DNA of 23,712 bases from Larix sibirica (GCA_004151065.3 NWUY0300012217.1:43613-67324), one strand, 5' to 3'. Numbered from the stretch's first letter, positions 9,943 to 18,819 are shown. Numbers and translations: made by a program. The notes: generated from the letters alone by a model not told the origin.

Positions 9943-12900
9943 TCACACGCCCAGCTTCAACATTCCTTTACCATATTTCTCGATCAATTTCCATTTCTCT
10001 GGTGTTGGCAAGTCTGAGGATGTGAGCTCCTTGAGGATAATTCTCATTTCAGTGTGTTCTCTATAGGAATAACCTTCGAGGAATGTGTGGGCTTCTTTGA
10101 ATATCATGAAGAGCTCGAAATCTTGGGTCAGCCTCTCCACCACCACTTTTCCTTCCAGGGGCCACTCCAAATATGCAAAACATTCCTGGCCTGCTTGACA
10201 CTCCTCCAATCTTTCCTGGTACTCTTCTTTTGTCATAATGGTCCCATCTTCCTCCCAGAATAGAGGCAGACCCTTCTTAAACAGTGGATCGAATACTTCT
10301 TTGAACATATTCACTTTGCGGGTCAGGATATCTATTCATGTCTAAACGGAGACCACCTGCTAATGTTTTAGCATCACTTTCCTGGCCCATATGATGATGG
10401 CCATTCTATATTTAATATTTGCCGCTTTCATTTGGCCTTCAGACAGACCGCTCAGAAAATCTACTACGTTTTGGGCACAGCCCAGGGGATTTTTGTTTAA
10501 TTTCTCATTTTCCACTACGATTGCTGGGGTTGCTAATTTTACAATGGCCTCTTTATCTGCTATAAAGTCCAGGTATGGCCTTAATTTCTCTTCTTACACA
10601 ATGATATTGCCCCAGATGATCTTTCTTGCCTCCTATAATGCCTCTTTTCCTATGACTTGTTGCTTCAACTGATCGTATCCCTCTTGCATGGCCTGATGTT
10701 TGGCTTCCCAGGATTTCTTGTCTTTCTCTGCATCTTCTTTTTCTTTCTCAGTAGTATCCGTCATACCCTTGAGGCTGGCATTTTGTTTCTTAAATCTTAT
10801 CACTTCCATGCTATCCAGACTGGTTCTGGCTATTTGCCCCACTATAGAGAATCTCCAACTTCTATGGACGGCGTGACCATGGATTCTACCTCCTTCTCTT
10901 TATCCTTGATCTCCTTCTCAATCTTTTCAACCTGAACCTTCAAAACCTCCTCACTTTTCATGACCAATTTTAGGTCTTCCTGCAACTTCTTGCCCTTTTC
11001 ATCAAACTCTAGCAATTTGTCCTTGGAGTCTGTTAGCTCAATCTGCAACTTTTCCTTTTCTTCCTCCAGCTCTACAATCTCTGCTGCATCTACCAATTGA
11101 GAAGCTGGAATTTTTAATTTCTTTTTTAGTTTTAGGATCTCCTGATCCTTCTCTGCCAACAGGTTCTGGATTCTTTTCATTTTTCTTCAATGGTTTCCAT
11201 GGCCAATAAGGAGGATTGGAGTTTCTTCACTTGTGCCTTTAAACTTTTGTTTTTTGCCTTCTCTATTCTCAATTGATTCTATACTTTGGCTTTGTTGGTT
11301 TGTGCTTTTGACAGGTCGAGGGAATACTTGAGTAGCTTGTTTTAGATAACTTCCCCTATCTCTTTGTGCAGGTTGATCACTTCTGGCACTGGAATGTCCT
11401 CCAGGTTCACCTTCAGTTCTGTCTCCTTACTCTTGGTAGCTAAGGAAAGGCTCAAGGTATTCTGCACCAAATTTCTTCTTGCCACCAGGGTTACCTCGTT
11501 AGAGTAGATTTTCCTAACATCATCATACAGTTTTTCTTCCTTTAACAGTGTCTCAGGATCTTCTTCATATTCTTCCAGCAGTGAATCCCTGCTCACGCTT
11601 GGTGTTGTAGGTCCATCAAGTGCCTTGCTAAATACATGTTCCTTAATCTCAACGGATGGAACCGAGAACTTAACCTGTTTCTTCTTAGGTCGATTTGTCT
11701 TCACATTTATTACTTGCTTCTCTGGACCTTCTACCTTCTGCTGCTTAAGTGCTCTATCACCCCCACTGTCCACGTCCATAGGTTCACCATCCTGTTGATG
11801 TGCAAGCTTCCCTAGAATACTAGTCAGAGCCAGGGTTGCTGCTATTTCTGAGTCTCTTCCAGGTGAACTAGGGACTGAAGTTGTGCTTCCAGGTATCAAA
11901 GAGAGGGAGCCTCCTGGTGGGTCAATGTACATATAACCCTTGTCTATGTACTACATCCAATTGGCCCTTTTTGTTAGGCCAGGGAGCTCAAAATGCTTGT
12001 ATCCTTTTCTATTTGTTCCCTTCCTCCTCTCTGAGACTATGTGGTGGGGGTCGTAGTTTATGGCAGCTCTAGAGGAGAAACACAGATCGCTCATCATCAG
12101 CTTGATGTTAGGAAGGGTTGCTTTATTTTTTATAACAAAAGGTCCCACCAGCCATGGGAAGTTGATATCAGCAGATTTCTTGTCGTTTAGGAAATGTTCA
12201 CATTCCACTTTCAGCTTTTGTCGTACGAACTCTAGGGAGAGTATCCTGGGAGTTAGGAAAGATGGAAATATGTATGGGGCATGAGAATAACCATATACCC
12301 TGATTAATGTACCATTCTTTAACATGAACCAATCACCAACCCTCTTTTCCATAGAGGGCTACAACAAATCTTTCATTTCAGGCAGGACTCTTGGCAATCT
12401 CTCTTGGAAAAACACAAAATAAACCTTTGCTGAGAGATCATTCATGAAAACCTGGAAATTGGAGTACATTTCTTATGTGATCTGTAGCTCAGGTCCTTGT
12501 AGGTTTTCTTCCTGTGCTGCCATAAACATCTTCAGTAGATAACATTGAAACCTAAAAGACCTATTTTTGGGGAATTCAATGAGTTGAGCATGGATGCTAT
12601 TTGCTAGGGCTTCGCCAAATTTTAGGTAGGAGCATTGAACAAGTGAGTTGGGGTCTGAAGTCTTAATGGGGAAAGTTCTTAGGATGAACATGAGGCTGAT
12701 TAAGGGTTCGGTTATGTATATGTCGCTATCCAACCGTAGGAACTGGGCCAATATGGAGATGATATACTTAGATTCGTCTGTGAATAGCTCAGCTTCACTA
12801 GGGTAAGGGGTCTTTGGAGGGAAAATACTGGGTAGCAGGGTTTCCTTGTAAAAATTCCTCTTAAGGTCCTTGGGGGCTTGGCGAAAGTAATGAATGAGGG

Positions 12901-13281
12901 ATTCCATTTTGTAATCTTGGGATTTTTTACAGAATTCTAGGGGACAGCCAAGGCTTTTCTAACCGCAGGGGCGTTCACATAGCATAGGATTTTGGAGCCT
13001 TATGCATCCATGATGGCTATCTACTAGGGGAAGTAACGGCCGATGCACCAATCCATGAACTCGGGGAAACTAGGGGTTTGAACCGTGGTGAATAAATGGA
13101 AAAAGGACTGGTAAATTTGGTAGGTATCTGTCTGGCAGGATATTAGAGCTTCTAGTTTTTCTTTAATGGTGTCTAGAGGGAAACTAATCAACATGGTGTC
13201 AAAAAAATCGTAATCTTTGTCCTCTACCAGGTCGGTTAACTGGGGAGAATCGAAACCGGGAGGCTCTAAAGCTTCTGCCAT
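9943..13281 (-). pseudogene. LTR-embedded protein: N-terminal domain, basic linker, coiled coil
   Basis: This is an unrecognised protein of about 1,110 codons, encoded on the gag strand inside the LTR. I chose the start ATG 13281 (MAEALEPPGFDSPQL) because it follows a TATA-like site and opens the first conserved stretch. Regions in order: an N-terminal domain (13281 to about 12920) with MDWCIGRYFP and LCYVNAPAVRKAL; a helical part (12907-12473) with LKFGEALANSIHAQLIEFPK; a block (12352-11951) with DWFML and NYDPHHIVSERR; a Ser/Pro-rich linker (11932-11680) with EPMDVDSGGDRALKQQKVEG and a basic NRPKKKQVKF that could be a nuclear signal; a Lys/Glu/Leu heptad-rich coiled coil (about 11280-10640); and a C-terminal block (10314-9943) with FKKGLPLFWEEDG and GYSYREHTEMRI. 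Reading frames change near 12910, 11180 and 10850, and there are several stops. The N-terminal layout loosely recalls plant mobile domain-type proteins carried by some transposons; this is a guess. Confidence 0.65.
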
Positions 13282-13435
13282 TATATAGCTTTCAGTGAAA
13301 AATGACCTACTTGGTCACCCGACAGCTGGGATGGATTTTTGGGCATCTGGTTGGCTGGTCGGCTCTGCACAGTCAGCTCCCTTCACCATCCAACACGCGT
13401 AGGATGAATATGGTTTGGATCCCCACGTTGGCCAG

Positions 13436-13451
13436 TTTTTTATAATATAAA
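13436..13451 (-). promoter_or_regulatory. TATA-like site upstream of the LTR-embedded frame
   Basis: The minus strand reads TTTATATTATAAAAAA about 155-170 nt upstream of ATG 13281. A start about 30 nt downstream would give a 5' UTR of about 120 nt. The setting is otherwise GC-rich, which makes the AT island stand out. This could be a promoter for the embedded frame, separate from the one at 9701. Only one copy is available here, so conservation cannot be tested. Confidence 0.35.
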
Positions 13452-13526
13452 CCTGCCAATATCCTTCTTACAGGTGTGCCAACAATAGAGACATGCCAGC
13501 CGTCCATCCACAGTGGCGATCCTTAT

Positions 13527-13890
13527 CCGTAGATCTTCCCACTCTTTCCATTTCCATAACCCCTATAGCCTCCACTTCCACTACGGGCTACTTAGGCAAC
13601 GCCTTTTATCTACGAGGCTTTCCTGATCGTTGATTTCCCCATGACTTATATCTGGGCTGTCTATTGATGCGCCCCCTACCAACTTCACAAATCTGAGCTA
13701 CATCGGTCTGGTGCACAAGTTAAATTTGTGAACATAATCTGAGCCGTAGATCTACCTTGGACTAAATATGCGCCATTGAAAAGCATGGCGTGTTAACACA
13801 ACTTCGCAGATTCATACCGTGACGTTTTCCCTGCAGGTTCAAATTGCAAACTAAATGTCGACCGTCGATCTTTATTACCATCGTTGATCT
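13527..13890 (-). repeat. Recurrent CCGTAGATCT-like motif in U3
   Basis: CCGTAGATCT occurs exactly at 13527-13536 and 13744-13753, as CCGTCGATCT at 13862-13871 and as TCGTTGATCT at 13881-13890. A further relative (ATCGTTGATT) lies near 13626. On the minus strand these read AGATCTACGG and similar, a type of motif often seen in plant promoter and LTR U3 sequences. They sit upstream of the TATA-like site at 13436 and could be enhancer elements. Spacing is irregular, so this is not a tandem array. Confidence 0.4.
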
Positions 13891-14210
13891 AGCTCTCACC
13901 TAATTGTTGACTAGTTCCTCGCTCGCGCTTAAACACCCATCACCTTATTTTACGATAGATGATTACGGCCCTGGATTTTCATCGTATCGGATCTAGGCCG
14001 CCCGTCTTAGTCAACCGGAGATGCGGGCGCATTCCCCTGAACTTTGTCCTTTCGACTGCCAAGAAACCATGAGTCTTCCGAAATTCTTCTTCTTCGTGGG
14101 TATAGGCTAAGAGCTGGGCTCCCTTTGAAAATATCCCTAGTCCGGCGGCTCCATCCCTTCATTGAAAAATTTTCCCCGAATACTTCGCACAATCCTAGTG
14201 CTAACGAACA

Positions 14211-14638
14211 CCATAGGTGAAATGACATGATATGATTTTCTGGGTGTTCCCTAGCCTTCACTTGAAATTTTGGGATTTTCGACGGGAGTTTGGTAGACAT
14301 AGGGGGACAATTAGGATCATGGAAGATTAGATCATTGCTCATCCTGGCCAAATCAGGGAGGTTGAGGCTAGCCATGAATGGCAAACTTGCAATCATGGGG
14401 CCTCCTAGTAGAGGATTTCCTTAAGGAGGATTCCCTAGAGAAGGATCCCCAGGGGGAGGGGGTGGATTCCCTGGTGGAGGTTTCACCGGGAGGTTCCCTC
14501 GAGGAGGGAGAGGGTTCCCTAGAGGGAGGTTACCTAGTGGAGGTTTCCCTGGAGGTGAGATGCTAGTATACAGGGGGCTACTAGTGTGTTTGTGTGGATG
14601 ATCTTGATTGTAAGGAACTAGGATTGGGTGATGGTGTG
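14211..14638 (-). pseudogene. Second Ty3/gypsy gag, N-terminal fragment
   Basis: This is the N-terminal part of a gag unrelated to the one at 992-2803. The minus strand encodes a His/Pro-rich lead (VPYNQDHPHKHTSSPLYTS), then a Pro/Gly/Asn-rich segment. It continues with SNDLIFHDPNCPPMSTKLPS, IPKFQVKAREHPENH and IMSFHLWCS. These match the start of a plant gag family that normally continues after WCS into the capsid core. Here the match ends at FHLW-CS, exactly where the long LTR begins on the left. An in-frame TAA at about 14420 breaks the Pro-rich part and a TAG lies just upstream (about 14656). The open frame continuing to 14007 is LTR DNA read by chance. It belongs to the element with PBS 16417-16434 and LTR 16440-17321. 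Confidence 0.7.
14405..14560 (-). repeat. Pro/Gly-encoding minisatellite-like repeat in gag
   Basis: There are imperfect units of about 15-24 nt related to GGATTCCCTAGAGGAGG (plus strand). On the minus strand they encode repeats of the type PPLGNLPLGNP and PPPGNPPPPG. It is a low-complexity part of the gag N terminus, not a separate locus. Irregular unit lengths stay multiples of three over most of the stretch, which fits a coding origin. Confidence 0.6.
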
Positions 14639-16416
14639 GTGTGCTGAACTAAGGTATGGCATGTGGGGATGACCATAGAATCTAAAGAGATAAACTGAGG
14701 GGGTTCATCCCAAATCCTCCAATAGTATCTTGGAGGATTAATACTGACATAGTCTAAATTAAAAATAGTTGTGGGTTTATGATCAAGTAAAGCTAGAAAA
14801 ACCTAATGCAACCAAGTGTGGAGAAGGTGAGAAAAAAAATGGTAAATAGGCCAAAAGAAGCTCAAAAACCTAATGCGAGGTTAGCTCAATAAAATGGAAA
14901 ACAAGCAAACATGCAGCAACCCTACAAAAGAGAAAAGACCCGCTAACCCTTAAACATATATCTACTCAGTCATAAACAAAACCACCAAATAATATTCTTT
15001 GAATATTTTCCTCTTTGTGGTCATCACCTCCCCATTAGAAAAAGGAAGCAAGAAGCTGAGTCGGGTTTTCCAATTACTGGACTGCAATAGGGGCATCAAT
15101 CTTATCCAGACCTGGTAAGTGAAGATCGAAAGGATAGTTACAGACCTGGGGCCATAACCGACTATTTCTTCCCTATGTCTCCCTCCACCGAAGTGGATGG
15201 CCTTTTGTAAATATACCTAATAAATATGGTCTCTCGGATACCTCATTCAAGACACATCGAGATAGGTTACCTATAACTTTAGTCTGAAGAAAACGATTTA
15301 GATGATCTTAAATACTGAGTGGGGAAGATGCACCACCCAACCATTCGATTCCAATATTGCCACTTTCTGTCCTAAACGAAGAGACCCACCCACAAATCGG
15401 TCTCAACCATGTCCCAAGTAATAGAGGATTTTAGCTCCCTAAAAATACAACCACTATGTTTCATTTGTATAATGACAAGGGGGAATTATTTGGATGCCTA
15501 TCCCCGGTGTCCTACCTTAAGTACTAGACTATTTTTTCTTCCTCAAATGAGGTTAATGTGTGTAAGTTATGGTTTATTTTAAGGCTTTCTTGGTGGCATG
15601 AACTAAGCAATAGTTGATTTACGGAGTGATTGTGTGCACTAGTGGTGCCATGTACAACTTCTAGCCAAGAAAGTAAATGCTTAACCTAAATGAACTTATT
15701 CCAATACTAAGTCTAAAATTTTCTTGAAAATATCATTTCAAAGTAGATAGGATACAACTAAGGATTTATCATTCAAATTAAGCATGTAAGCAATCAAATT
15801 TTCAAATATCACTCATTGAATGTAGTCAAAAGAAATCTCTAATAGAACCAAAGAAGTAGAAAATACTCAAATATAAGGTTTTTTTCTTCGCTGCAAGAAC
15901 TAAAAAATATTAACATAAATACTACTACAACAAGTAAATTATTGTGAATAGAACAAAAATTGGACTAAAAGCAATCCTAAACTGAAAAACTGAGGCTATC
16001 TGCAATGGGCAGAGGTCAAACAGAGGGTTTGAAAGCTGAAAATTCCTTAAAACTAAAATATGGGGTTAGGTTGCTCTTATTGGGGGGAAATGAGCGACCT
16101 AGGTCACCTAAAACATGTAAACATGTGTAACCCAAGCATAAAATGCACCTACAAATTTAGGTCACACTTTTTGAAGGAAAATGAATGACTTAGGTCACTC
16201 AAAAAGGCCAGACTCGTGCGAACCGACCGAAAAAACATAGGACCAAAAGGATAGAGGCACGAGTACTTGATGAACAGAGGTGTATTTAAACTATTTTTTC
16301 AACACTAATCACTCAGACAATAACAATAGACAGATAACAAGTCAGACAGAAAGAACTCAAACTCAAGAAAAGACATGAAATACTAGACAAGCACAAGTGG
16401 AGAATGATAGAGATCG
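14639..16416 (-). other. 5' leader of the second Ty3 element, no gene seen
   Basis: About 1.8 kb separate the PBS (16417) from the recognisable gag. The stretch is A-rich on the plus strand, has no frame above background and matches no protein I know. A long untranslated leader is common in plant Ty3 elements. A diverged repeat around a GACCTAGGTC palindrome lies at 16096-16196. Some of this could be a small insertion, but I see no terminal repeats that would define one. Confidence 0.4.
16082..16205. repeat. Diverged direct repeat with palindromic core
   Basis: GAAATGAGCGACCTAGGTCA (about 16087-16106) recurs as AAAATGAATGACTTAGGTCA (about 16178-16197), each followed by a C and an A-rich tail, 91 bp apart. 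GACCTAGGTC (16096-16105) is a perfect palindrome. A third partial TTTAGGTCAC lies at 16157. It is within the leader of the second Ty3 element. Function is unknown. Confidence 0.45.
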
Positions 16417-16434
16417 TCCCCAATATGGTCACCA
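16417..16434 (-). other. Primer-binding-site-like sequence of the second Ty3 element
   Basis: The minus strand reads TGGTGACCATATTGGGGA, 5 nt from the LTR boundary at 16440. It starts with TGG, as needed to pair with a tRNA CCA end, and is followed by a purine-rich GACGATCTC. I cannot assign the tRNA from memory. It is neither the Met-type (TGGTATCAGAGC) nor the Asp-type PBS. Position and the adjoining LTR make the call. Confidence 0.55.
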
Positions 16435-16443
16435 AAAAATGTT

Positions 16444-16463
16444 GCTGGTGTTTTCACACCAGC
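16444..16463. repeat. Perfect inverted repeat at the U5 end of the LTR
   Basis: GCTGGTGT, a 4-nt loop TTTC and ACACCAGC form an 8-bp stem starting 4 nt inside the LTR end. In RNA it would be a stable hairpin next to the PBS. Confidence 0.8.
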
Positions 16464-16930
16464 ATGTGCTAAAATGAAACTACTAAGGGTTGTGCTAGAC
16501 TTAGTAGAGTTTCAATGGAAAAGAAAGAAAACAAACAAAACATAAATAAAATAACTAATATCTAATCAGGCATTCTAAAACTGAAATAAATCTAAACTAA
16601 TATTTGTGTGCATTATTCATTAAGTAGGTAGACACAAACAACATCATATAAATAATAAGGAATGTCTTTTTATATTAATAAAAATGGATTTTAGAGAGAA
16701 CCATTATTACCTCTAAGTTGTAGTAGATGGGAGCCCTTGCACCTGTCCGAGGGAGGGTCCACCTGGTCTCGTAATAGTCCATGCTTCTCCAGCCACACGT
16801 CAAGTATGCAATCTCCAACAAGGTTAGACTGGAACACAGTAGGGAGTTCGAATATTGGGGATATTTTTGTAGAGTAATGGATTGAGCAATATATGGAGAA
16901 CTTATGTTGAGTGATGGACCTTGATGGTTC

Positions 16931-16939
16931 ATTTATAGG
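16931..16939 (-). promoter_or_regulatory. TATA box of the second Ty3 LTR
   Basis: The minus strand reads CCTATAAAT, the same nonamer as in both long-LTR copies. It splits the LTR into about 380 bp of U3 and about 460 bp of R-U5, normal proportions. Confidence 0.5.
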
Positions 16940-16972
16940 CACAGTGGATAGCTCTAGGATAAGGATAAGGCT

Positions 16973-17040
16973 TTGATTTTTTATTTTTGGATTTTGATTT
17001 TTGATTTTTGATTTTTTCCTTTGATTTTGTGCCTTTCAAT
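16973..17040. repeat. TTTTTGATT-type tandem run in U3
   Basis: Several imperfect copies of GATTTTTGATTTTTGATTTT lie at about 16975-17020, with related units to 17040. It is simple-sequence DNA just upstream of the TATA box of this LTR. On the minus strand it reads as AAAATC repeats, which explains the Lys-rich open frame there. Confidence 0.6.
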
Positions 17041-17321
17041 TTTTTGATCCTTTTTCCAAATTGGGCTATCATAGGTGTCATGCTATGTTTCTTCTTTTTG
17101 TCGAGGATAAAAAGGAGAAACATCCAAAAAACAAGTCAAGGAAAGGTTGCTCATTTATTTCAACATAATTGAGCAAGTTTAATTTGCAAAATAGCACTTT
17201 TGGTGAATGAATTTAATTTTTTGGTTTTACCAAGCTATAAAGGGTGGAAATGATGTGGTAATGATGTATTTGTGTGATGGAGATAATGACAAGGTAGGTG
17301 GAAAAAAATTAGGTGTCAACA

Positions 17322-17860
17322 TGAATCCTTACTACCATATATTATTTTCTTAGTTGGTGAAATTAAGGGTAGTCCAGGTGCCCAAACCTCTCATGCCAAA
17401 GTCTATTAACACCATTAGAATGCATCAACAAAACTGAAGCAAGATATTTCAGCAAAATGTTTGAGAAAACATACAACTTCCTTTTGTGGTCTACTTTCCC
17501 AAGTGCAACCTTTGAACCATCAGCCATGTCAGAGATGATTGTTGAGTATTTGGTGAACATAAATTTCTTTCGTCATCTTGAATGTGTCATTTGGTAGATG
17601 GAAATGATATTTTTGGACAAAGAAGGTACATAAAATAAATCTTGAAGTTGCCCATCTTTTTGTAGAATATACTCCTTTCCACATACCTTGATTGGAGTGT
17701 TGTCTCCCATGAGTACTTATTTAACAAATCATGGCTGCATGGAGGTGAACATGTACTCATATGAGCTCATGTGATTTGATGCTTCGGAAACTGGAATCCA
17801 AGTGGTTGATTTTGGAGCGAAAATTGTCAAAAGTGCATGTCCTCTTTCAGGAGGTGATCT
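17322..17860 (-). pseudogene. Ty1/copia protease and pre-integrase region
   Basis: This is copia pol, N-terminal part. Around 17751-17801 the minus strand reads WIPVSEASNHMSSYEYMF, the copia protease region. The active site usually written DSGASNHM is degraded to VSEASNHM, so the catalytic Asp is lost. Then follow MGDNTPIKVCGK (about 17690), LQDLFYVPSLSKNIISIYQM (about 17620) and ISDMADGSKVALGKVDHK with LYVFSN (about 17480-17535). The pre-integrase signature is NGVNRLWHERFGHLDYP (about 17363-17415). Reading stops at 17362 with a TAA after DYP, and homology ends at 17322 where the Ty3 LTR begins. The integrase core, reverse transcriptase and RNase H would lie on the other side of that insertion and are not in the window. 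Confidence 0.88.
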
Positions 17861-18720
17861 TTGCTTGCACAATTTCTCTTCATTTTCTACCAAAACAAAA
17901 TTATACTTGCAATTTTATTCTTTGTGAGGGCCCTTTATACAAAAAATACATAAAGGAAACTCCTCCTCAATATTTCCTTCTTTGGAGGTGGTCTTATCAT
18001 TATAAAACTTCGACTTTTGCTCCCCTTTTACTTTGTATGAAGTTATTTTCTTGGTTGTGCCCTTCTTGTCCTCATTTTCTGCGAATGCATGGTATTTTTA
18101 GGCCGTCCTTTGTAGGTTCATTGTGAGATCTTATCTTTCTCTTGAAGAAGGGAGGAAACAAATATATCCAATGTAGTAATTATGAAGGAGACCGCATCAG
18201 CCAACTTAGTAGAATGAAAAGAAGAAACAAAGGTACTAAATCCAAGACCCGGTTTCGAGAGGATAGAGAGTACTATTTTGTGTGTCTTGTTTATCGAGCT
18301 TACATAGTTTTAGCTGCAAGAGGACTGATTTGAAATTGGTTAATTACTCTCTAGGAGATTCAAACTCACTTGGCCACAAGTTCATTAGTTCCACCTCCAA
18401 TTGGTGGCCTCTAATTTCATCTTGTGTTTCGAAGAGGGTGGACAAAGTGCTCCAAAATTCATTAGGAGTCTTCTTGGATTGAATGTGGTAGAGTAAGTAT
18501 GGAGAAAAATACTAACAAAGAAGCCCACATGCCTCATCCATTCAATTAATATATTTGCACTTTTCAACTGGTGCCAATGGTTCCATCTTAGTTCCCATGG
18601 TGATCTGGTACAACCCTTTCATCCTAATGGGCATATCTACTCTTGATTTCCATTCAAATTAATTTAAGGGGGTTAGGATATGAATGGAAGATAAATACAT
18701 GGCTACTAATGTTCTCTTTG
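17861..18720 (-). pseudogene. Ty1/copia gag with zinc knuckle
   Basis: This is the capsid protein of the copia element. The N-terminal part (about 18600-18680) reads FEWKSRVDMPIRMKGLYQIT, with MGTKMEPLAPVEKCKYIN next (the usual W.....M...L....LW/Y pattern). The UBN2-type core (about 18300-18520) has YHIQSKKTPNEFWSTLSTLF, then ETQDEIRGHQLEVELMNL and FKSVLLQLKLCKLDKQD. A CCHC zinc knuckle with C-x2-C-x4-H-x4-C spacing is intact at 17909-17950 (CIFCIKGPHKE, stop, NC), apart from a stop replacing one x residue. Between core and knuckle (18000-18240) is a Lys-rich linker in shifting frames. Several stops and at least two frameshifts are present. Confidence 0.88.
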
Positions 18721-18806
18721 GTGGCTTCAAAAGAACTTATTTGGCTTGCAATAGCTTATTATTGAAACAAAGCACTAAAACATTGACTAGTGTAGCGCCC
18801 CTACAA

Positions 18807-18817
18807 CTCTGATACCA
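18807..18817 (-). other. Primer-binding site, initiator tRNA-Met type (copia)
   Basis: The minus strand reads TGGTATCAGAG, the standard PBS of plant copia elements, followed by TTGTAGGGGCGC. It lies 2 nt from the LTR boundary at 18820 and about 90 nt upstream of the first recognisable gag codons. Confidence 0.92.
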
Positions 18818-18819
18818 TA

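Larger units (their letters stand above)
8944..14210 (-). mobile_element. Long LTR, copy 2 (about 5.3 kb), apparently solo
   Basis: The left end TGTTAACACCC matches the left end of copy 1 exactly in alignment, and homology begins precisely there with LINE DNA beyond it. I place the right end at ...GTGCTAACGAACA (14198-14210), because its inverse TGTTCGTTAGCAC resembles the TGTTAGCACC of the other end. The gag of another element starts directly after it. There is no PBS on the left and no polypurine tract on the right, so this looks like a solo LTR. The flanking 5-mers (GGATG left, CCATA right) do not match. An alternative right end is TGTTAACA at 13791-13798. If 14210 is right, the LTR is at the large end of the size range known for plant Ty3 elements such as Ogre/Tat. 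Confidence 0.7.
16440..17321 (-). mobile_element. LTR of the second Ty3 element (882 bp), inserted in copia
   Basis: On the plus strand it runs from TGTTGCTGGTG (16440) to ...AGGTGTCAACA (17321), so the minus strand starts TGTTGACACCTAATTTTT, a common plant LTR start. The left edge abuts a PBS and the right edge abuts copia coding sequence (DYP-x-FHQLRK, 17322-17370). This makes it the 5' LTR of an element inserted into copia integrase/pre-integrase sequence. The target-site copy on this side would be TGAAT (17322-17326); its partner is not in the window. U3 contains the TTTTGATT-type tandem run and a TATA box. Open frames here (16675-16932, 16929-17123) are low-complexity and not credible genes. 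Confidence 0.8.

Noticed and set aside
13791-13798. TGTTAACA as the right end of long LTR copy 2
   Set aside because: It mirrors the left end well, but the following DNA to 14210 keeps the same composition and motif family, no target duplication is seen, and 14210 abuts a clean break in gag. It is kept as the second choice.
14007-14210. Continuation of the gag fragment's open frame to 14007
   Set aside because: After FHLWCS the residues do not follow the gag family, and the DNA there fits the U3 end of the long LTR; the frame is open by chance.
16675-17123. Minus-strand frames inside the Ty3 LTR (85, 83 and 64 codons)
   Set aside because: They overlap the TATA box and simple TTTTTGATT repeats; low complexity and no protein similarity.
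17761-18126. Plus-strand 121-codon frame
   Set aside because: Antisense of the copia protease and zinc-knuckle region, which is clearly recognisable on the minus strand.
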